Shown here: positions 35,712 through 44,392 of the stretch, piece after piece | How the letters are laid out: each line of letters opens with the position of its first letter | Position numbering within the stretch: the stretch's first letter is position 1 | Source of the DNA: Campylobacter sp. | GTDB taxonomy: Bacteria > Campylobacterota > Campylobacteria > Campylobacterales > Campylobacteraceae | DNA: 64,000 nucleotides | NCBI RefSeq assembly: GCF_019423325.1 | Contig: NZ_JAHZBQ010000003.1 | Coordinates: 324,908-388,907 of the forward strand | Direction: 5' to 3' | Notes under the pieces: generated by a model | What the model saw: only the letters and a program-made list of their open reading frames with translations | Databases searched by the model: none | Told to the model about the DNA's origin: nothing | Program-made: the position numbers and the translations under genes

Positions 35712-37043
35712 TTAGCTTTTTGCTGATATAAATTCTTTAATTACTTTTATGATGTATTCTATCTTCTCGTCGCTCATTCCGGGATATACACCGACCCAGA
35801 AGCTATCATTCATTATCTTATCGGTATTTTTTAACTCGCCTGAAATTTTATAATCTACTCCGAGTTTTAGCTCTGCAAATAGCGGATGCTTGATCATATT
35901 GCCCGCAAATAAATTTCTTGTTTGCACACCCGCCTTCTCTAGATGCTCGCTAAGCTCATTTCTACTAAATTTTGCCCCGTCCGCAACCGTCATCATAAAG
36001 CCGAACCAACTAGGCTCGGAATGCGGCTGAGCTTTAACTAAAATAAGCTCCCTTATAGCTTTCAGCCCGTCATAAAGCTTTTTAAAATTTTGCCTACGGC
36101 GCTGCACGAAGCTAGGGAATTTCTCTATCTGCGCACAACCTACGGCAGCTTGCATATCGGAGGCTTTTAAATTAAATCCGAAGTGCGAATAAACGTATTT
36201 ATGATCGTACCCGAGCGGTAGCTCACCAAATTTTTGCGAAAAGCGCCTGCCACAGGTATTATCTACGCCGCTCTCACACCAGCAATCGCGTCCCCAATCA
36301 CGCATACTTAGCATAATTTTTTTAAGCAGCGGATTGTTTGTGTATGTGGCGCCGCCCTCACCCATCGTCATATGATGAGGCGGGTAGAAGCTGCTTGTGC
36401 CTATATCCCCCCATGTGCCGGTAGGCTTACCGTCATACAGAGAACCCAGCGCGTCGCAGTTATCCTCGATAAGCCACAAATCATGCTTATCACAAAATTC
36501 CTTCACGGCTTTTATATTAAAAGGATTTCCCAGGGTATGAGCTACCATGACGGCTTTTGTTTTTTGACTAAGCGCAAGTTCAAGTTTCGTATGGTCTATA
36601 TTAAAATATTCAAGCTCCATATCGACAAAAACGGGAACGGCACCATATTGCACGATAGGCGCAACCGTCGTAGGAAAGCCTGCCGCTACTGTTATGACTT
36701 CGTCGCCCTTTTTTATGCGGCGCTCTTTTAGAAGTGGCGAGGTAAGTGCAAAAAATGCAAGTAGATTTGCGCTGCTTCCGCTATTTACCAAAAATGCCCA
36801 TTTTACGCCAAGCATTTTGGCAAATTCTTTTTCAAATTTTTTAGAATATGCGCCATATGTGAGCCAAAAATCAAGTGAACTATCTACTAAATTTACTATT
36901 TCGTGCTCATCAAAGACTCTGCCTGCGTAATTTACGCGACTTTTGCCAGGCTCAAATTTAGCTCTCTGCACCGGCTCATGAACCAGCCTATAATACTCTT
37001 TCGTCTTTTCTAAAATTTCAGCTTTTAATTCTTGCGGGGTCAT
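35712..37043 (-). CDS. rfbH: CDP-4-keto-6-deoxyglucose 3-dehydrase (E1)
   Basis: PMP- and [2Fe-2S]-dependent enzyme that removes the C3 hydroxyl of CDP-4-keto-6-deoxyglucose on the way to 3,6-dideoxyhexoses. 443 residues. The usual aminotransferase Lys is replaced by His in YPPHHMTMGEGG (about residue 223), as in E1. The cluster cysteines are visible in DCWCESGVDNTCGRRF. GKSRVNYAGRVFDEHEI matches the family N-terminus. I use the ATG at 37043 (AAAGG six bases upstream), which overlaps the epimerase stop as ATGA. Its usual reductase partner (ddhD/rfbI, E3) is not in the window. Confidence 0.93.
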   Translation of the reverse strand: MTPQELKAEILEKTKEYYRLVHEPVQRAKFEPGKSRVNYAGRVFDEHEIVNLVDSSLDFWLTYGAYSKKFEKEFAKMLGVKWAFLVNSGSSANLLAFFALTSPLLKERRIKKGDEVITVAAGFPTTVAPIVQYGAVPVFVDMELEYFNIDHTKLELALSQKTKAVMVAHTLGNPFNIKAVKEFCDKHDLWLIEDNCDALGSLYDGKPTGTWGDIGTSSFYPPHHMTMGEGGATYTNNPLLKKIMLSMRDWGRDCWCESGVDNTCGRRFSQKFGELPLGYDHKYVYSHFGFNLKASDMQAAVGCAQIEKFPSFVQRRRQNFKKLYDGLKAIRELILVKAQPHSEPSWFGFMMTVADGAKFSRNELSEHLEKAGVQTRNLFAGNMIKHPLFAELKLGVDYKISGELKNTDKIMNDSFWVGVYPGMSDEKIEYIIKVIKEFISAKS

Positions 37044-37969
37044 TTTTTGCCTTTCCAAATTTCATTGATTTTTCCCAAATATGGATCTTTTTTTATGGTA
37101 TCTAAGTCTAAGCTAGCAAAATTTTGTTTAAAATATCTGTGAATTTTACCGATCGCTTCCGAATGCGGCGTAAGCTTGAATTTATCTTTCATTTCGGATT
37201 TTAATAGGCTATTGTCGGAAGTGTATTCGTTATTTAGCCCTTCATTTAGCACGCTTATCTCGGATTTAAAATCGCTCGCCTCATTTACCAGCGCAGCCAG
37301 GCTAAGCAGATCGATTTTCGTACCGCTGCTTGCATTGTAAATTTTATGTCGTGCATCATTTTCTATATAAAATTCCACTACGTTTAGTAGATCCTCAACA
37401 TACATATAATCAAAAAATACGTTTTGATTTATCGTGATGGGTAGGTGCAGTAGGTTTTTTACTACGGCATTTGTGATAAATTTATAGCGGTAATTCTCCA
37501 TCTCGCCGTAAATTCCAAATAAACGAAGCTGGATAATATTATCCGCGCAATCCTCAATGTAATGCGACGTGATAGCTTTGTAAAAACCGTATTCATCAAG
37601 CGGAAGCGCCTCTTTATAATCATCCTCGCGAGCATTTATTATCGGCTTGTGCTTGCCGTACTCTGCACCGCTTCCAAACGATATAATCTTTGCAACCTTA
37701 TTTTTTTGCTTAGCAATATTGAAAAAAATCCGCAAATTATATTCGGTCACATTTATCATATCCAGCGTATCGCGACCGCCGCCGCGATTAGCTAGATGAA
37801 CGATAGTATCGATTTTATGCGCACGGACAAAATCGTCAACTGCGATTTCGTCAGTCAAATTTAACTCGCTACTTTTTGGAGCGAAAACATTAAAATTACC
37901 ATTTAGTGCAAGACGCTTTTTTAGATGCGATCCAATAAAACCGCCACCGCCCGTGATGAAAAGATTCAT
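37040..37969 (-). CDS. NAD-dependent epimerase/reductase (extended SDR) of CDP-sugar pathway
   Basis: 309 residues, Rossmann start NLFITGGGGFIGSHLKKRLA, catalytic Tyr-Lys pair in YGFYKA (about residue 137), preceded by ISFGSGAEYG. It would act as the C4 reductase or epimerase that finishes the CDP-dideoxy or branched sugar (paratose, abequose or YerF-like step); the exact step is inferred from its place just upstream of rfbH. Its start overlaps the aldolase stop by 4 bases. Confidence 0.75.
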   Translation of the reverse strand: MNLFITGGGGFIGSHLKKRLALNGNFNVFAPKSSELNLTDEIAVDDFVRAHKIDTIVHLANRGGGRDTLDMINVTEYNLRIFFNIAKQKNKVAKIISFGSGAEYGKHKPIINAREDDYKEALPLDEYGFYKAITSHYIEDCADNIIQLRLFGIYGEMENYRYKFITNAVVKNLLHLPITINQNVFFDYMYVEDLLNVVEFYIENDARHKIYNASSGTKIDLLSLAALVNEASDFKSEISVLNEGLNNEYTSDNSLLKSEMKDKFKLTPHSEAIGKIHRYFKQNFASLDLDTIKKDPYLGKINEIWKGKK

Positions 37970-38751
37970 CTAGCGCTTAGCCTTTTTTCAAGCATTTCGA
38001 TTCTTTTCTCATCCTCGGACTTGATTCTGTGATAATACCTACGCTTGCTCTTAAGCCAAGCTAATTCAAATTCAACGCCAGCTAAAATTCCGGCTTCCAT
38101 ATTGTTTACAGCATCTTTGCAATATACGATCTTTCGCGTTTCGTATTTATCAAGTAGTCCTTTGGAAATGAGATATTTAATAAAATCGCATGACTTCGCG
38201 GATATGGCTCCACCTAAACCGCATTTTAATCCCTTAGCTCTCGCTTTAGTAAAAATATTTTCACAATGTTTTAGCATTTCATCGCTATCTGCAAAGCTTC
38301 TATCTTTACCCATCGAACTTGTAAAATCGACTCTTCCGATTGTTACGCCAGAAAGAGTATTTATATTAGGCAAGGATAGAATATCATCAAAATTATCATA
38401 GCAGGTTATAGTTTCTACATTAATCGCAAATTCTATGTCATTGCGATTATCCTCAGCAACAAAAGTGTTTATAGCTCCCAAAAATTTACTAACGGCAAAT
38501 TTTGTTTCTGCCATCGGCGCTATGATACCATTTACACCTAGAGTAATAGCGTTATATATATCGGTTACCGCTTCGACGCCTCCGATTTTCATAATAATAG
38601 GAAGCCCAACTTTAGAAGTAATATCTTTTAGTCTACAAAGTTCCTCCTGCCTACTACCTTCATTTTCATATTCCGCCTTAATTTCAAAAACGCCATAATC
38701 ATTCTTGAGCCTTTTTAAAATTTCGATCATCTCGTACTCTAAAGTATTCAT
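37966..38751 (-). CDS. HpcH/HpaI-type aldolase/lyase
   Basis: 261 residues, TIM barrel. Metal-binding and substrate motifs of the HpcH/HpaI family are visible: FAINVETI (Glu ligand) and GVTIGRVDFTSSMG (Asp ligand; compare IGPNDLSASMG), plus LPIIMKIGGVEA and GVNGIIAPMAETKFAV. Family members join pyruvate to an aldehyde to make 4-hydroxy-2-keto acids, or cleave them. Placed between a dehydroquinate-synthase-like cyclase and an epimerase, with gaps of 2 bases and an overlap of 4 bases, so co-translated. Its substrate is unknown; see the finding on the cassette. Confidence 0.75.
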   Translation of the reverse strand: MNTLEYEMIEILKRLKNDYGVFEIKAEYENEGSRQEELCRLKDITSKVGLPIIMKIGGVEAVTDIYNAITLGVNGIIAPMAETKFAVSKFLGAINTFVAEDNRNDIEFAINVETITCYDNFDDILSLPNINTLSGVTIGRVDFTSSMGKDRSFADSDEMLKHCENIFTKARAKGLKCGLGGAISAKSCDFIKYLISKGLLDKYETRKIVYCKDAVNNMEAGILAGVEFELAWLKSKRRYYHRIKSEDEKRIEMLEKRLSAR

Positions 38752-38753
38752 AA

Positions 38754-39827
38754 CTACTCCTTTATCAAAATAGACTTTGTCATATTAAGCGCCGTAAAAA
38801 ATTCTTCATCCGTTACGTCTGCAACTTTCGTCATCTTAAACTCGCTATCTGGAATTATCACGGTTAGAAAATCACCTATCCGTTTTTTATCGTTTTTCAT
38901 AGCTTGTAGTAAAATTTTCGCATCCATATGTGCCTCGCACAATTTTAAAGGAATGTACGGCAATAAGATATTTTTATTTATGTAATCAAATAGATTGCTA
39001 TTAATCAACTTTCGCATTAAAGCTATAGCGTTAGCAAAAATAACACCTATCGTTACAGCAATACCGTGCGGAACGAAATATTTCGATGAAGTCTCAAGCG
39101 CATGGCCAAAACAATGGCCATAATTCAGCATATTTCTTCTGCCAAGATCGAATTCGTCCCCCAACATATAACCAAGTTTTATTTTCATATTTTCCTTTAT
39201 AACAGAGACACGACATTCTTTTTTAGTAGCTAAATTTCTTATTGTCTCTGAGATAAGATCAAAATTTTTTGGATAAACTTCCTGCATTAATTGAAATTTT
39301 ATACACTCACCAAGTCCACTATAAAAATCCAGCTCAGTCAAAGTATCTAAAAAATCGGTATTAATATAAATTTTTTGTGGCGGATAGAATGTGCCTATCA
39401 AATTTTTGTAACTACCATAATTTAATGAGGTTTTACTACCGATACAACTATCTGTTATCGCTAAAAAAGTAGTCGGTATAAAAATCCACTTCAACCCCCT
39501 ATACAACGTAGACGCGACAAATCCACTTACGTCCTGCGTTATACCGCCGCCTATGGATACAAATGTCAAATTCCTCTTGGCGGCCTTGCCAATTAAAAAA
39601 TCATAAATTTCACAAACAGATTTATAGGTTTTGTTTTCTTCGATCGCGTCAAAAATAAAAATATCCTTTGAATCAAAAGATTTAAATTTAGCCTCATAAA
39701 TTTTAAAAACATTCTTATCTATTACTAAAGTAAAATTTTGCCCTCTAGCTAATTCATCTAAAAATTCCCATACCCCTTCAAAATAGACATCATAGTCTCT
39801 GATATTTGATTCGATCTTTAAGCTCAT
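38754..39827 (-). CDS. 3-dehydroquinate synthase-like sugar-phosphate cyclase
   Basis: 357 residues of the AroB fold. NAD motif SIGGGITQDVSGF; active-site region IPTTFLAITDSCIGSKTSLN; KNLIGTFYPP; zinc ligands in GLGECIK (Glu), NYGHCFGHALE (His) and VPHGIAV (His). These keep the residues for metal and substrate but differ from true AroB (DSSVGGKT, GHTFGH, HGEAV), so it is probably not the housekeeping enzyme. Its place in the glycan operon argues for a dedicated carbocycle-forming cyclase acting on a 2-keto-3-deoxy-type or heptulose phosphate. The start overlaps the SDR stop by 4 bases. Confidence 0.8.
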   Translation of the reverse strand: MSLKIESNIRDYDVYFEGVWEFLDELARGQNFTLVIDKNVFKIYEAKFKSFDSKDIFIFDAIEENKTYKSVCEIYDFLIGKAAKRNLTFVSIGGGITQDVSGFVASTLYRGLKWIFIPTTFLAITDSCIGSKTSLNYGSYKNLIGTFYPPQKIYINTDFLDTLTELDFYSGLGECIKFQLMQEVYPKNFDLISETIRNLATKKECRVSVIKENMKIKLGYMLGDEFDLGRRNMLNYGHCFGHALETSSKYFVPHGIAVTIGVIFANAIALMRKLINSNLFDYINKNILLPYIPLKLCEAHMDAKILLQAMKNDKKRIGDFLTVIIPDSEFKMTKVADVTDEEFFTALNMTKSILIKE

Positions 39828-40492
39828 GCCAAAAATCCTCCGTCTATTACTATCACTTGTCCGCTTATATAGGAGTTTTCCTTGCCGATCAAGAATGCTA
39901 CCAGTTTTGCTATCTCGGAAGTCTGCGCAAATCTACCGAGCGGAATTTCTTGTTTGATTTTGACTTGTTCGGCAAGTGGAACATTTTGCCTCGTTAGATC
40001 CGTATCGACATACCCCGGGGCTACGGAATTTACTAAGATATTAAATTCTCCAAGTTCTCTAGCAAGCGCTTTCGTAATTCCATTTATACCGAATTTGGTG
40101 ATTGAATAAAGAGTCCTGCGGGCCTTTGATCTCACCCCCCAAATGGAGCTGATATTTACGATCTTTCCGCCTTCATTGCGCCTCATAGACACAGAGGCAA
40201 ATTTTGCCAACGATATAACAGACCTTAAGTTAACGTTTATCATATCATCAAATTTTTCATCATCAATCTCATCTAAAGATGCCAGTATGTTTATCCCTGC
40301 GCAATTAACCAAACCGTATATGTCTAAATCGGAATTTTTAGCTATATAACGCACTACGCTATTTTTATCATTTAAATTTAGTTCCTTTGAGCTTGGGGTT
40401 ATACAATTAAATCCAACGCTAGTTAATTCGTCGGCTATAGCCTTGCCAATCCCTCTACTAGCGCCCGTTATTAAAATATTTTGTTTTTCCAA
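39824..40492 (-). CDS. Short-chain dehydrogenase/reductase (FabG-like)
   Basis: 222 residues; GASRGIGKAIADEL (NAD(P) motif), NCAG, catalytic Ser in NISSIWG and YSITK (Tyr/Lys), SVAPGYVDTDL, IPLGRFAQTSEIA. A keto-reductase, presumably reducing the product of the cyclase or of the ThDP enzyme. Starts 2 bases after the ThDP gene and overlaps the cyclase gene, so it belongs to the same unit. Confidence 0.85.
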   Translation of the reverse strand: MEKQNILITGASRGIGKAIADELTSVGFNCITPSSKELNLNDKNSVVRYIAKNSDLDIYGLVNCAGINILASLDEIDDEKFDDMINVNLRSVISLAKFASVSMRRNEGGKIVNISSIWGVRSKARRTLYSITKFGINGITKALARELGEFNILVNSVAPGYVDTDLTRQNVPLAEQVKIKQEIPLGRFAQTSEIAKLVAFLIGKENSYISGQVIVIDGGFLA

Positions 40493-40494
40493 AA

Positions 40495-42285
40495 TTATTC
40501 CTCCACCGGCCTTACTATCATATTTTTATAAAATTCCTCTCGCGGCAAAAACGGAAACATATCTTCAAGCGGCTTTGAGATCATTTTGCCATCAGGCTTT
40601 ATCTCAGATGATAATTTTGGCTCCATTTTTTCAGTAGGCGAGAGCATTATTTCGCAAACTACCGCACCGGGTTTGGATAGAATTTTCTCCAACTCCCTTT
40701 TTAAATTTAGTTGATTTTCTATCCTGCAAGCTTCAAAGCCATAGACCTCTGCTAATTTTACGATATCGGGAAAGCTCACGCCGCTGTCTTTATCCGAGCC
40801 TACCTTGTGTCCTTTGAAAAAGTTATTTTGAGTATTTCTAATAGAAATATAACCTGCATTATTCAGCACAAAAATTTTGATTGGAAGCCTATGATGAATT
40901 ATGGTCTGAAGCTCTTGAATATTCATCTGCAAGCTGCCCTCTCCAGTGACGCATATAGTATTGCCCTTGCCGTTTGCAAAACACGCACCGATTGCGGCAG
41001 GTAGATCATATCCCATCGAAGCGCAGCCGGAATTGACTACGACTTTTTGATTTTTATATAGTTTCAAGCTCTGATATGACGAAACACACGCCGTGCCGTT
41101 GCCAAAAACATAAACTAAATCGGGCTTATCGCTTGATAGAATATCAAAAAAATTATACGAATCTACACAACCCTGCACCACCTGCCTAAAAGGCTCGATC
41201 GTAGGATAATTTTTTCTATAATTTTTGCAAATTTCAAGCCAAGATTCAAAATCCGGTTTGTTTTTCAGTGCAGATCGTAAATCCGATACAAAGGCCTTCG
41301 CATCGGATTTAATCTTAATATCTGCAGCAATTGTTTTTTTGTTTAGTTCGTTTTCGTCGATATCGACCAAAATTTTTTTTGCTTCTCTGCCGAAGAATTC
41401 CCAGTTATAGCTAACTGCACGGATATTTAATCTAGCGCCTACGGCGATGATGAGATCGGAATTTTGCACGACAAAATTTGCCGCCCTATTGCCGATAGTG
41501 CCATATCTGCCAAAAAACAGCTCGTGGTCATTTCTAACGATATCGTATCTAGCGAAAGTACCGATAACGGGGATTTTTAAAATTTCGATTAGTTTTAGAA
41601 ATTCTTCGTTAGCGTCGGCAAGCGTTACGCCGTTACCTACAATGATAACGGGGCGTTTAGCAGCTTTTAACGCATCTAAAACCTGCGGGATTTTTGTGTC
41701 AAACTTCGGCGCTTCGGGGATTTCAAATTCTATCAGATCTGCTTCGTCCACCATCGCGCCTTGTATGTCTAGCGGCACATCCAGCCATACGGGTCCGGGT
41801 CTGCCGTGCTTAGCCTCATAAATAGCTTTTTGCAGATGAAATTTTATGCTATTTTTATCCGTTATCATTACGGCGTATTTTGTGATAGGTCTTACAATAT
41901 CAATGATATTAACCTCTTGATCGCCGAGCTGACGCAAATTTAGCTTGGGTTGCGAAGCAATGGTCGTTTGAAATTTCACCTGCCCCGATATGATCATAGT
42001 AGGGATCGAATCCACCCAGGCACCGTAAACGCCAGTAATCGCGTTCGTCCCGCCAGGGCCTGTGGTAACATACGCGATACCGATCTTATTTGAGACGCGT
42101 GCATAGCCCTCTGCAGCTATCGCGCAAGCCTGTTCATGATGATTGCAGACATACTCTAAATTTTCATTTTTGCCAAGCGAATCTATCAGGTGCATATTGC
42201 CGCCACCCGAGACCATAAATACGGTCTTTGCGGTATCTTCGTGTTCGGCTATAAATTTTGCTATAAAATCGCTAACTTTTATCAT
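40495..42285 (-). CDS. ThDP-dependent enzyme, acetolactate-synthase-like
   Basis: 596 residues with the three AHAS-type domains. The ThDP-activating Glu is in CNHHEQACAIAAEGYAR (about residue 51), the diphosphate motif is GEGSLQMNIQELQTI...NNAGY near 440-475, and the central domain has RPVIIVGNGVTLA. The C-terminus (KMEPKLSSEIKPDGKMISKP) matches a class found in polysaccharide loci rather than branched-chain amino-acid synthesis. By analogy with YerE of yersiniose synthesis it may join a pyruvate-derived acetaldehyde to a CDP-keto-sugar. The start overlaps rfbG by 4 bases. A housekeeping ilvB role is unlikely because no small subunit is present. Confidence 0.8.
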   Translation of the reverse strand: MIKVSDFIAKFIAEHEDTAKTVFMVSGGGNMHLIDSLGKNENLEYVCNHHEQACAIAAEGYARVSNKIGIAYVTTGPGGTNAITGVYGAWVDSIPTMIISGQVKFQTTIASQPKLNLRQLGDQEVNIIDIVRPITKYAVMITDKNSIKFHLQKAIYEAKHGRPGPVWLDVPLDIQGAMVDEADLIEFEIPEAPKFDTKIPQVLDALKAAKRPVIIVGNGVTLADANEEFLKLIEILKIPVIGTFARYDIVRNDHELFFGRYGTIGNRAANFVVQNSDLIIAVGARLNIRAVSYNWEFFGREAKKILVDIDENELNKKTIAADIKIKSDAKAFVSDLRSALKNKPDFESWLEICKNYRKNYPTIEPFRQVVQGCVDSYNFFDILSSDKPDLVYVFGNGTACVSSYQSLKLYKNQKVVVNSGCASMGYDLPAAIGACFANGKGNTICVTGEGSLQMNIQELQTIIHHRLPIKIFVLNNAGYISIRNTQNNFFKGHKVGSDKDSGVSFPDIVKLAEVYGFEACRIENQLNLKRELEKILSKPGAVVCEIMLSPTEKMEPKLSSEIKPDGKMISKPLEDMFPFLPREEFYKNMIVRPVEE

Positions 42286-43382
42286 CGCATCATCTCTTTT
42301 ACGTAGTCGTTTAAATTTTGCTCGGTATCGATTGTGCCGTTTTCGTAGAAATTTTTATACCATTTTACAGTTTTTTCAAATGCCGTTTCGCTGTCCCAAA
42401 CGGGCTTCCAGCCAAGCAGCGCACGCGCTTTAGAGCAATCAAGCTTCAATAAATTTGCCTCATGCGGCTGATCCGCGTCGGAGCTGATTTCAAATTCTAT
42501 CTTATCCCAATATCGCTTGGCGCTTTTCAATACATCAAGCACTCTAATCGCACCATCGTCACTAGGTCCGAAATTCCATGCGCTGCCGAACTCCTTTCGC
42601 CCTTCAAGCAACTTTTGCCCCACGAGCAAATATCCGCCAAGCGGCTCGAGCACGTGCTGCCAAGGGCGTGTCGCATGCGGATTGCGGATCGTTACCGCTT
42701 CATTTTTAGCTGCTGCGCGCATAACATCGCAAATCAATCTGTCTTGCGCCCAGTCTCCACCGCCTATAACGTTACCTGCGCGACACGTAGCAAGCAGCGT
42801 TTGATGCTTTGCGCCGTAATCTTTTTCATTAAAAAAGGAGTTTCGATATGAACTAGCCAGAAGATCCGCGCAGCCTTTCGACGAACTATATGGATCATAT
42901 CCGCCCATAGGATCGCTCTCGCGATATCCCCAAACCCATTCTTTATTTTCATAAGCCTTATCACTTGTGATATTTACGATCGCGCGAACGCCTGCTTTTC
43001 TACAAGCTTCAAGGACTTTTAATGTGCCGATGACATTGGTTTCGTAGGTTGTGATAGGATCGGCATAAGATGGGCGTACGAGCGCCTGAGCGGCAAAGTG
43101 AAATACAATGTCTGGTTTATAAGCTGCAAAGACTTCGTTTAATTTAGCAAGATCCCGTATGTCGCCCATTATCTGGACGATATTTAAATTTAAAAGTCCT
43201 ATATGATTTGGCTCTGTAGGCGCCGGAAGCGAATAGCCTATCACTTTCGCACCCATGCGCTCCAGCCACAGACTAAGCCACGAGCCCTTAAAGCCGGTAT
43301 GTCCGGTAAGCAAAATGGTTTTGCCCTTATAAATCCCGGAATATAAATTTTGTACTTCTTGTGTTGCTACCACACTGTTCAT
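42282..43382 (-). CDS. rfbG: CDP-glucose 4,6-dehydratase
   Basis: 366 residues, extended SDR: TGHTGFKGSWLSLWLERMGA, HFAAQALVRPSY, catalytic Tyr/Lys in YDPYSSSKGCADLL, and AGNVIGGGDWAQDRL. Makes CDP-4-keto-6-deoxyglucose, the substrate of rfbH. Starts 3 bases after rfbF and overlaps the ThDP gene. Confidence 0.95.
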   Translation of the reverse strand: MNSVVATQEVQNLYSGIYKGKTILLTGHTGFKGSWLSLWLERMGAKVIGYSLPAPTEPNHIGLLNLNIVQIMGDIRDLAKLNEVFAAYKPDIVFHFAAQALVRPSYADPITTYETNVIGTLKVLEACRKAGVRAIVNITSDKAYENKEWVWGYRESDPMGGYDPYSSSKGCADLLASSYRNSFFNEKDYGAKHQTLLATCRAGNVIGGGDWAQDRLICDVMRAAAKNEAVTIRNPHATRPWQHVLEPLGGYLLVGQKLLEGRKEFGSAWNFGPSDDGAIRVLDVLKSAKRYWDKIEFEISSDADQPHEANLLKLDCSKARALLGWKPVWDSETAFEKTVKWYKNFYENGTIDTEQNLNDYVKEMMR

Positions 43383-43385
43383 AAA

Positions 43386-44159
43386 CTACCACTTTTTCCA
43401 AGGGGCATTGCCACTATCCCATAGCTTTTCTAGCACTTGCTTATCGCGCAAAGCGTCCATCGGCTTCCAAAAGCCACAGTGTTTGAAGGCGCAAAGCTCG
43501 CCGTCTTTAGCTAAATTTGAAAGTGGAGCCTGTTCAAACACCATCGCATCACCATCAGCAATATAATCAAAAACTTTAGGCTCACACACAAAAAAACCGG
43601 CATTTATCCAATTTCCGTCACCTTTAGGTTTTTCAAAAAAAGATGTAATTAAGCTTGAATTATTAATATCTAAAGCACCGAATCTACCTTCCGGCTGAAC
43701 CGCCGTCATGGTGGCAGATTTACCATGAGACTTATGAAATTTTACCAATTCATCTATGTTCACATCGCTAACGCCGTCACCGTAAGTAAGCATAAAACTC
43801 TCATCCCCCACATACTCCTGCGCGCGCTTGATTCTACCGCCAGTCATAGTATCTAGCCCGGTGTCAATCAAAGTAACTTTCCAATCTTCGCTTAAAGTTT
43901 TATGAATCTTCATATTATTATTTTTGATATCAATCGTTACGTCGCTTCTATGCAGGAAATAGTTTGCAAAATATTCTTTTATATAATAGCCTTTATACCC
44001 AAGAAGCACCACAAATTCATTAAAGCCATAGTGGCTATAAATTTTCATAATATGCCATAATATCGGTCTGCCACCAATCTCAACCATTGGCTTAGGTCTG
44101 ATGCTAGTTTCTTCGGCAAGCCTAGTGCCAAAGCCGCCAGCTAAAATTAAAACCTTCAT
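43386..44159 (-). CDS. rfbF: Glucose-1-phosphate cytidylyltransferase
   Basis: 257 residues. MKVLILAGGFGTRLAEETSI is the nucleotide-binding signature, followed by RPKPMVEIGGRPILWHIMKI and MLTYGDGVSDV. Makes CDP-glucose and so commits carbon to the pathway. The frame runs back to 44234, but AAAGGAAATGAAT before the Met at 44159 sets the start. First gene of the glycan operon; AT-rich boxes TATAAA and TAAAAT lie 30-70 bases upstream. Confidence 0.95.
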   Translation of the reverse strand: MKVLILAGGFGTRLAEETSIRPKPMVEIGGRPILWHIMKIYSHYGFNEFVVLLGYKGYYIKEYFANYFLHRSDVTIDIKNNNMKIHKTLSEDWKVTLIDTGLDTMTGGRIKRAQEYVGDESFMLTYGDGVSDVNIDELVKFHKSHGKSATMTAVQPEGRFGALDINNSSLITSFFEKPKGDGNWINAGFFVCEPKVFDYIADGDAMVFEQAPLSNLAKDGELCAFKHCGFWKPMDALRDKQVLEKLWDSGNAPWKKW

Positions 44160-44326
44160 ATATTCATTTCCTTTGTTTACTTCCTTTATAGCAAGTCGTC
44201 GTAGAGAGAATTTATTTGTCTTTAATTTTATCAAAATAAAACTTAGATAAGAATAACGATTAGATAAATTTTAAACTCCCTCACCTTTTATTTCTAATGT
44301 AATATTCTTTAACCAGGAGCAAACTT

Positions 44327-44357
44327 AAAATAGTGGAATTTTAAATTCCACTATTTT
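44327..44357 (-). terminator. Bidirectional terminator between infC and the glycan locus
   Basis: Near-perfect palindrome: AAAATAGTGGAATTT and AAATTCCACTATTTT around a single T, giving a stem of 12 or more bp with A/U-rich ends. It lies 36 bases after the infC stop and would end thrS-infC transcription before the glycan genes. Confidence 0.75.
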
Positions 44358-44392
44358 ATCGCTGCGATTTTTATAGCATAGCTGAATTTACG

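Noticed and set aside
38754..39827. Housekeeping 3-dehydroquinate synthase (aroB)
   Set aside because: Motifs differ from AroB at several active-site positions and the gene is embedded and translationally coupled in a glycan operon; kept as AroB-like cyclase.
40495..42285. Acetolactate synthase large subunit (ilvB)
   Set aside because: No small subunit, polysaccharide-locus type C-terminus, and context in CDP-sugar genes.
29571..44159. Prophage or integrative element carrying the glycan genes
   Set aside because: No integrase, transposase, attachment repeats or tRNA at the borders; only composition and position suggest transfer.
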